Under the pieces are notes generated by a model. That model did no database searches, was not told the origin of the DNA, and saw only the letters and a program-made list of their open reading frames with translations. A program made the translations under genes and the position numbers. Shown piece after piece: positions 59,166 through 64,000 of a DNA stretch of 64,000 nt (positions within the stretch are counted from its first letter, which is position 1; each line of letters starts with the position of its first letter). This DNA is from Limosilactobacillus panis (GTDB taxonomy: Bacteria > Bacillota > Bacilli > Lactobacillales > Lactobacillaceae): the NCBI RefSeq assembly GCF_019797825.1, contig NZ_CP081855.1, positions 186,001 through 250,000 of the forward strand. The letters are read 5' to 3'.

Positions 59166-59172
59166 TTTTTCC

Positions 59173-59200
59173 TTGCGTTTAGGCGGGGATATGCTATACT
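59173..59200 (+). promoter_or_regulatory. tRNA-Thr promoter
   Basis: TTGCGT (59173-59178), 16 bases, TATACT (59195-59200) with TGC directly before it. Confidence 0.6.
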
Positions 59201-59218
59201 AATATTCGCTGGTGAAAT

Positions 59219-59291
59219 GCTGACTTAGCTCAGTTGGCAGAGCACGTCATTAGTAATGATGAGGTCGGAGGTTCGAATCCTCTAGTCAGCA
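59219..59291 (+). tRNA. tRNA-Thr (anticodon AGT)
   Basis: Acceptor arms GCTGACT and AGTCAGC, anticodon stem CGTCA with TGATG (one G-U pair), loop TTAGTAA with AGT, T loop TTCGAAT. It has 73 bases and no encoded CCA. It stands alone with its own promoter and terminator. Confidence 0.93.
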
Positions 59292-59304
59292 CTATAAAGA
59301 GTCT

Positions 59305-59353
59305 AATAGCCTATTCTAACGGTATTTTCAGTCGTTAGAATAGGCTATTTTAC
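59305..59353 (+). terminator. tRNA-Thr terminator
   Basis: Perfect 17-base stem AATAGCCTATTCTAACG (59305-59321) with CGTTAGAATAGGCTATT (59333-59349), then TTACG. The A/T flanks allow use from both strands. Confidence 0.8.
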
Positions 59354-59685
59354 GTTAAAAGACGTTATCGACTTCTCACTTTTTTCTCACGTAGTCTTTT
59401 ATCGTGTTGTTTTGATCCTCGGTGAATCGCTGTATCTGTACAGCGCCAAGTACTTTAGCAATTTTGGCGTGTGAAAATATGAGAAATAAGGGTAAAATTG
59501 ATTATCTACCTATTGCTTTATCTACTGGATTCTAAAAATTAAAATTTTAGCAAAGTAGGTGCTGAATAGATGTAATTTCATTTGAGATCCTGTAAAATAC
59601 GTAATTATTTGATTATAAGTTGTAGATATCGAATAGACTTCATCTCTGTTTGGAAACTTTAGAGTAACGATAATAGGTGAAACTT
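59354..59685. other. AT-rich intergenic stretch with a possible gene fragment
   Basis: There is no complete gene. On the minus strand a short open stretch ending at TGA (59378-59376) reads ...IAKVLGAVQIQRFTEDQ and on to KDYVRKK before the stop, which looks protein-like but cannot be assigned. The small palindrome CTAAAA-ATTAA-TTTTAG lies near 59534. The rest holds the leader of the following small gene. Confidence 0.35.
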
Positions 59686-59943
59686 ATGAAAAGATTTAAC
59701 CAATTTACTGATAAATTTAGCCGTTTCTTACAATTGCTAGCTGTTGTTGCAATGACGATACTCGGGATATATTTAATAATCGTTTTATTTTTTGAATTAG
59801 TTATTAAATATTTTAAAAGACTCTACCAGATTTATATGAACGGTGTCATACAAAAGTGCCTCGTAATTGTTAGACAAAATTCTAATAATTACGAGGCACT
59901 TTGCCACTCGTTGCGTCTCTTTTATAGCACCCAAGCAAGTTAA
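59686..59943 (+). CDS. Small membrane protein, possibly truncated
   Basis: The gene has AGGTGAAA before the ATG. The N terminus MKRFNQFTDKFSRFLQ is followed by one strong transmembrane segment (about 17-41) and a basic stretch KYFKRLYQIYM. The last 35 codons run straight through a 22-base hairpin (59853-59902) and are probably not the original C terminus. I do not recognise the family. The gene could be real, a shortened form, or non-functional. Confidence 0.4.
   Translation: MKRFNQFTDKFSRFLQLLAVVAMTILGIYLIIVLFFELVIKYFKRLYQIYMNGVIQKCLVIVRQNSNNYEALCHSLRLFYSTQAS
59853..59902 (-). terminator. Strong 22-base-stem hairpin, probable terminator of the pncB-pncA-hydrolase transcript
   Basis: 59853-59874 pairs with 59881-59902 with a single G-U pair and a 6-base loop. 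On the minus strand the stem ends in CACTTTTGT, giving a short T-run. It overlaps the end of the plus-strand small gene. Confidence 0.55.
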
Positions 59944-59975
59944 TACCTGCAAATTAGTATCAAGATACTTTTCTT

Positions 59976-60805
59976 TTAATATCGATGACAATTAATCCAC
60001 TGGACGACTTCTGAGTAGATATCCCATTTTCGTTGAGGCTCGTCGAAAATATTGTGCATTAAAGAAGAGTAGACATGAAGCTCTTTATCATTGGAAGCAA
60101 TCATGGCGTAAACTTCTAATGAATCATGATAATCAATCAAACCGTCTTTTTGTCCTGTAAAAATAATAGTGGATCCTTAAATTCAGTTAAGTGTTCCCGG
60201 AGAAAGTAAGCTCCCTTAATTTCATTTTGCAAAATTCCGACAGTCAAGTGATGAAGATTAGCAGGATCATTTTGAATTCTATGAACTACTCGAGGGTCAC
60301 TATTAAGTCCTGTGCTTAACACGTTAGGTAACTGCTTCTTGGGATCGCCTGTTAAACCTTTACTCCACGCATTTGGTGCTTTAACAATAGAAACCGGATC
60401 AGCCACTACGAATCCATCGACCGTTTGCGGGTACTTTATGCCGTATAAAAGGACTGTTTCGCCACCCATGCTATGACCAATGACAAATAAAGGGAGATTT
60501 GGATCAGCCCTTTTGGTTCTTTTAACCATTACATGTAAATTTTCATAAAGGTCAGCTAAAGAATCCATATATCCCCGGGGTCCTTCTGACTTTCCATAGC
60601 CCGGCTGGTCATAGCGAAAAACGTTGCAATCATGCTTAACAAGAAAACTAGCGAAGGGGTCATAACTTTTCGCATATGATGATAATCCATGAACGATAAT
60701 CACGTCTGCTTGTGGAGCTTCAGCCAGGTTGGTGATTGTGTGCAAATGAATACCCGAAGTGGCTGATTCAACCATCCTTTCAGCTTGGTTGCCGTAAAAA
60801 CTCAT
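59976..60805 (-). pseudogene. Frameshifted alpha/beta hydrolase (monoacylglycerol lipase/lysophospholipase type)
   Basis: The intact part (60805 down to about 60142) encodes an alpha/beta hydrolase: VIIVHGLSSYAKSYDPFA, then the nucleophile elbow GHSMGGETV with the active serine. At about 60150 one base is missing after FLQ, and the frame ends at TGA (60139-60137). In the next frame the protein resumes as QKDGLIDYHDS and runs on to LMHNIFDEPQRKWDIYSE, ending at TAA (59978-59976). The lost part contains the catalytic Asp (KDGLID) and His (LMHN), so the short product cannot be active. The single lesion suggests a recent event or a sequencing error. It follows pncA by about 20 bases. Confidence 0.8.
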
Positions 60806-60826
60806 TGATGTACACTTCCTCTTACG

Positions 60827-61375
60827 TTAACGAACCGTTGCTCCAAGGACATTTTTGAAGTGTCCCATTGCCCACTTTGCCCCCAGAGTGGAGAAAGTAG
60901 CGACTGCCTTTTGGGGGATGACAATTTGATAATCACGGTTGTATGCACTAATTGCCGTGTGCAATACACAGATATCGGTACATACTCCGCAGATCCAGAC
61001 TTCATTAATCCGCCGTTCCCGTAAATAATTATCCAGATTAGTGTTTTGGAAAGCAGAATAGCGGTTTTTATTAAATTTATAGACATGGGAATCAGTCTGA
61101 TTTCGTTGGAACCATTGGCCAACTTTGCCATACAATTCTTGTCCCTTAGTTCCAATAATGTTGTGAGGTGGGTATAAGCGATGCTCTGGGTTGAAATGGT
61201 CATCTTTCAAGTGACCATCAGTCGGCAGAATCACGTAATCCTTATTTTTAAGAAACTGGTTAGCTAAACTGATGATTGGTTGCTCTAACGCCTGAGCCGG
61301 TTTACCAACGGTTAAAGATCCATTATCAGCAACAAAGTCATTTGTGTAGTCAATAATTAACAATGCTTTTGTCAT
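60827..61375 (-). CDS. pncA: Nicotinamidase (isochorismatase-family cysteine hydrolase)
   Basis: Hydrolyses nicotinamide to nicotinate, which PncB then uses for NAD salvage. The protein has 182 residues from the ATG at 61375, giving MTKALLIIDYTNDF; the frame extends six codons upstream, but the chosen start lies one base after the pncB stop. The catalytic set is Asp in IIDYTNDF, Lys in FNKNRYSAF and Cys in CGVCTDICVLHTA. Adjacency to pncB and an NrtR regulator supports nicotinamidase over another isochorismatase-type activity. Confidence 0.88.
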   Translation of the reverse strand: MTKALLIIDYTNDFVADNGSLTVGKPAQALEQPIISLANQFLKNKDYVILPTDGHLKDDHFNPEHRLYPPHNIIGTKGQELYGKVGQWFQRNQTDSHVYKFNKNRYSAFQNTNLDNYLRERRINEVWICGVCTDICVLHTAISAYNRDYQIVIPQKAVATFSTLGAKWAMGHFKNVLGATVR

Positions 61376-61376
61376 T

Positions 61377-62819
61377 TTAATTTTCCTCAGCAAATTGGGC
61401 TTTGGTAATCAATTGTTCTTGGAGATCAGCTAACTTAGTGGTTAAGTAAACAGGGTACCGGTCAGGGTTGACTAGCCGTTTACTTGCTTCTGGTAATTGA
61501 GCGCGCAATTGCCGAGAAGTTTGTTGAATCTTAAAGACATCCGTTTCCACCTTTGCTGGCTGGCCCGCGGTTAAGTAAGTTTTTAATAGTGGCTTGGCAG
61601 TAAAGTTGGCTAAGACCTGACTGGCATTAGTTGCAGTAGGATCGGAGTTAACAACTTTGAGCGGTGTCGTGATGGATTCATCAGCCAGGGCGATGACATC
61701 GGCAATCGCCTTATTTGGCTGATCATTACTATAAATCCGGTAAACCTGCTTATTGCCCGGAATCGTAACCTTTTCCCCGCTATCACTGACCTTAATCGTT
61801 GGGATCCATTTACCATTGACGCTTTCTTCCGCTAATTTGTAGACGCCGCTTAAGACCGGACTAGAAGAACTGGTAATCAAGCGTTCACCAATCCCAAAGT
61901 TATCAATTGGTGCTCCTTCGTCCAACAGTGATTTTACAACGTGGGCGTCAAGAGCATTGGAAGCAGTGATTTTAGCCTGTGGGAAGCCCGCTTCATCGAG
62001 CATCTGCCGCGCTTTGATGGCAAGCTGGGAAATATCCCCGGAATCGATCCGAATGCCAACTGGTTCATGGCCATTGGCGCGGGCTTGCTTGAAGACGCGA
62101 ATAGCGTTTGGAACCCCTGACTTAAGGACATCATATGTATCAACCAGTAGGGAAATCTTATTCGGGTAAACTTTTGCCCATGCTTGAAAGGCGCTTAGTT
62201 CGTCAGGAAAGCTTTCCACCCAGGCGTGCGCCATTGTTCCCGCTGCTGGAATGTGGAATTGACTAGCTGCTTGCAAGTTTGAAGTACTGGTGCAACCGCC
62301 AATCACGGCTGCCCGTGCACCATAAGTGGCCGCGTCTGGTCCTTGCGCACGACGGGCACCAAATTCCATAATTGGCCGTCCTTGAGCAGCATGGTTAATC
62401 TGCCATGACTTAGTGGCAATTAGTGATTGGTGGTTAATAATGTTGAGGACGAAAGTTTCTAAGAGTTGTGCCTCAATTAAGGGACCACTGATGGAGATAA
62501 TTGGTTCTCGTGGAAACACTGGGGTGCCTTCGGGAAGAGCTTGGATGGTACAGCTGTTTTTAATTTTGCTAAGGTAGTCAAGGAAATCAGGGCTAAACTC
62601 TTTTAATAATTTCAGGTATTCAATGTTTTCCTTAGAAAAATGCCAATTAGCAACTTGCTCAACTACTTGCTGGAGACCGGCCGCAATGACAAAGCTGCCA
62701 TTATCAGGAACCCGCCGGTAGAAAACGTCGAACCGGGCCTGGCGATCATGAGGCAGGGTGGCGTAATAGCCGTTTGCCATTGAGAATTCATAAAGGTCGG
62801 TTAACATTTGTAAATCCAT
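61377..62819 (-). CDS. pncB: Nicotinate phosphoribosyltransferase
   Basis: Converts nicotinate and PRPP to nicotinate mononucleotide, the entry of salvaged niacin into NAD synthesis. It has about 480 residues, with the N-terminal MLTDLYEFSMANGYY, then MEFGARRAQGPDAATYGARAA (about 150-170), HAWVESF and the sheet segment ISLLVDTYDVLKSGVPNAI. The ATG at 62819 is preferred to an in-frame GTG at 62828 by spacing from AAGAAAG. A predicted NrtR operator and a promoter lie upstream; pncA follows after one base. Confidence 0.93.
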   Translation of the reverse strand: MDLQMLTDLYEFSMANGYYATLPHDRQARFDVFYRRVPDNGSFVIAAGLQQVVEQVANWHFSKENIEYLKLLKEFSPDFLDYLSKIKNSCTIQALPEGTPVFPREPIISISGPLIEAQLLETFVLNIINHQSLIATKSWQINHAAQGRPIMEFGARRAQGPDAATYGARAAVIGGCTSTSNLQAASQFHIPAAGTMAHAWVESFPDELSAFQAWAKVYPNKISLLVDTYDVLKSGVPNAIRVFKQARANGHEPVGIRIDSGDISQLAIKARQMLDEAGFPQAKITASNALDAHVVKSLLDEGAPIDNFGIGERLITSSSSPVLSGVYKLAEESVNGKWIPTIKVSDSGEKVTIPGNKQVYRIYSNDQPNKAIADVIALADESITTPLKVVNSDPTATNASQVLANFTAKPLLKTYLTAGQPAKVETDVFKIQQTSRQLRAQLPEASKRLVNPDRYPVYLTTKLADLQEQLITKAQFAEEN

Positions 62820-62835
62820 ATTATCCACACTTTCT

Positions 62836-62856
62836 TTTAAGTAAAAAGTACTTTAA
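62836..62856 (-). promoter_or_regulatory. Predicted NrtR operator of pncB-pncA
   Basis: Inverted repeat AAGTA-AAAAG-TACTT with TTT and TAA outside it, in the pncB leader about 20 bases before the start. The GTAAA-type half-sites resemble known NrtR sites. A weaker inverted sequence, TTTAC-GTCTA-GTATA, overlaps the -10 nearby. Confidence 0.5.
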
Positions 62857-62898
62857 TTATCGCAAGAATAAAAGCATCTTTGACTTTTATTTACGTCT

Positions 62899-62926
62899 AG
62901 TATAAATACTCTTTTTGAAAATGCAA
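62899..62926 (-). promoter_or_regulatory. pncB promoter
   Basis: On the minus strand TTGCAT (62926-62921), 16 bases, TATACT (62904-62899). Confidence 0.6.
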
Positions 62927-62936
62927 GTTTATAAAA

Positions 62937-63644
62937 TTAACAATTTAGCTTAAACAACCTTGGTGGCCGACCTGAGTGTTGTAATGAGGCGGTGCCGACT
63001 TCCTTAAACAGGTGATTATGAGTTTTCTTAAAATTGGAATTATCAATTTTATCGGGGGTGGTTCCTAAGAATGCCGCAAAGACTTCCCGGGCCTGGCGCA
63101 GGGTGAAGGAATCACCGAGAATGTGGAGGATGCCCGGTTGGTAATCGAGCTTATTTTTAATCCGGTTGATTGCGGTGCTGATAATTTGAACATGGTCAAA
63201 CGCAAGATCAGAAGGCGTTGTTAAAACGAATTGCTGCCGATCGTGACTGATCACATACTGGTGCTGATCAGCACTCAGGATAAACCATTGGGCGTCAGTT
63301 GCCCCGTAGCCTGGATGCAGCTTGGGCGTCGAGGGCAGATAAGTCATGTAGGCTAATGATAAGACCCGGTTACCAGCAACCCGGTTGGGATCAGTAAAAG
63401 TAGCCAGTTGTTCAGTTGAACTTATCGGCACCTGGAGACCGATCTTATCCTCAATCAAGCGAATGCACGCTACATCAGCACTTTCATGACTACGTAACAA
63501 GGTTTCTGGCAAGGCCCACCTTCCCCTTAATGGTTCGTCGGCCCGTTTAATTAATAATAACTGTGGCCGGTGCAGTTCCGTATTAAAGCTCCAAATAACA
63601 TTCGTGATGGTTACTAAGGGACGGGCAACAATCTTATTATCCAA
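62937..63644 (-). CDS. nrtR: NrtR-type Nudix-related transcriptional regulator of NAD metabolism
   Basis: A 235-residue protein with two domains. The N-terminal Nudix fold (about 8-150) has a degenerate Nudix box: GRWALPETLL is followed by IRLIEDKIGL, where the REU-EE metal ligands are incomplete, as in NrtR proteins that sense ADP-ribose rather than cleave it. The C-terminal winged helix (about 165-235) reads FTLRQAREVFAAFLG, then FKKTHNHLF and SGRPPRLFKLN. It lies directly upstream of pncB on the same strand with a palindrome between, which fits repression of pncB-pncA. The start is TTG at 63644 after AAAGGAGGAG. An active Nudix hydrolase is the less likely alternative. Confidence 0.85.
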   Translation of the reverse strand: MDNKIVARPLVTITNVIWSFNTELHRPQLLLIKRADEPLRGRWALPETLLRSHESADVACIRLIEDKIGLQVPISSTEQLATFTDPNRVAGNRVLSLAYMTYLPSTPKLHPGYGATDAQWFILSADQHQYVISHDRQQFVLTTPSDLAFDHVQIISTAINRIKNKLDYQPGILHILGDSFTLRQAREVFAAFLGTTPDKIDNSNFKKTHNHLFKEVGTASLQHSGRPPRLFKLNC

Positions 63645-63956
63645 TCTTGACTCCTCCTTTCCAGATAATTAGCTACTTCTATTTTAGCATTTACCTTTTG
63701 TGCTGTAATGATGTGATATCATTTCTCAATCATATATCGAACGGTATAATGCGACCGGGTTTTCATCCCAATCACCGACGCGGCGGCGACAATGTCTTCT
63801 ACGTTTCATATTTAAAAACACAGCGAAAACGTCTGCAGCCGGTTTTTAAGCAGCTAATTGCGCTGTGGCCCGCCGAAAAGAAATGTTCGTAAAGCAATAA
63901 TTTACTAACAAGTGCTAAAATAAAAGTAAAGATTAAGAACGGAAAAGAGATGCACA
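63645..63956. other. Intergenic stretch between nrtR and a LacI-type gene
   Basis: The middle part (about 63750-63892) is richer in G+C than its flanks and has an open plus-strand frame, starting MRPGFHPNHRRGG and ending PAEKKCS, with no ribosome binding site. It may be a gene remnant; I do not recognise it. The last 60 bases are the leader of the LacI-type gene. Confidence 0.3.
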
Positions 63957-64000
63957 ATGGCGACGATAAAAGAAATTGCGGAAAAGTCTGGTTTTTCTCC
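63957..64000 (+). CDS. LacI-family transcriptional regulator (N-terminal fragment, cut by the window edge)
   Basis: The frame from ATG 63957 reads MATIKEIAEKSGFSP, the first helix-turn-helix residues of a LacI/GalR regulator. GGAAAAGAG precedes it by about eight bases. The rest lies outside the window, so the regulated pathway cannot be told. Confidence 0.8.
   Translation, partial: MATIKEIAEKSGFS

Overview
The window is about 64 kb of chromosome from a lactic acid bacterium, most likely a Limosilactobacillus. The 16S rRNA gene, the roughly 50 percent G+C coding sequence, the Shine-Dalgarno usage and the gene families (T-box leaders, a PurR-type pur regulon, alsS-alsD, IS3 and IS30 elements) all fit. 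From memory the 16S variable regions look closest to the L. pontis / L. mucosae side of the genus, but the species cannot be settled without a database comparison.

Layout. 1-1.1 kb: an L-2-hydroxyacid dehydrogenase. 1.3-3.6 kb: an IS3-family element with a fused transposase, then a decayed flavodoxin gene. 3.7-7.7 kb: a minus-strand operon for an NCS1 permease, a DUF917 protein and a hydantoinase-A-like protein. 7.7-10.6 kb: an IS3/IS150-type element and an IS30-type element. 10.6-15.7 kb: cfa, an AI-2E-type permease, and the acetoin genes alsS-alsD. 16-20.8 kb: fhs, purE, purK, purB. 20.8-21.9 kb: structured intergenic DNA, a 59-residue membrane protein and a GNAT acetyltransferase. 22-25.7 kb: the minus-strand operon metA-metY-hom behind a methionine T-box. 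25.8-35.7 kb: purCSQLFMNHD. 35.8-42.5 kb: gpmA, a DUF975 membrane protein, a large LtaS-like sulfatase and tyrS behind a tyrosine T-box. 42.6-48.2 kb: a complete rRNA operon (three promoters, 16S, tRNA-Ile, tRNA-Ala, 23S, 5S). 48.4-53.5 kb: a three-enzyme set (menI, menB, menE) beside an MFS transporter, a TetR regulator and a small membrane protein. 53.6-59.1 kb: a three-gene TerB / ATPase / helicase operon that I recognise as a Shango-type anti-phage system. 59.2-64 kb: tRNA-Thr, a frameshifted hydrolase, and NAD salvage genes pncB and pncA with an NrtR regulator; the window ends in the first codons of a LacI-type regulator.

How the parts fit. Purine synthesis dominates. fhs supplies 10-formyl-THF for PurN and PurH, and fhs, purE and purC each carry an inverted pair of PurR half-sites separated by exactly 24 bases (two pairs at purC), so the separated pieces look like one regulon. 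The methionine block sits head-to-head with purC. MenE, MenB and MenI together would convert o-succinylbenzoate to 1,4-dihydroxy-2-naphthoate (DHNA); no genes for making o-succinylbenzoate are in the window.

Most distinctive observations: the Shango-type operon, the N24 PurR operators, the truncated o-succinylbenzoate-to-DHNA module, a three-copy family of folded intergenic repeats placed just after stop codons, and two recent-looking gene losses (flavodoxin and an alpha/beta hydrolase).
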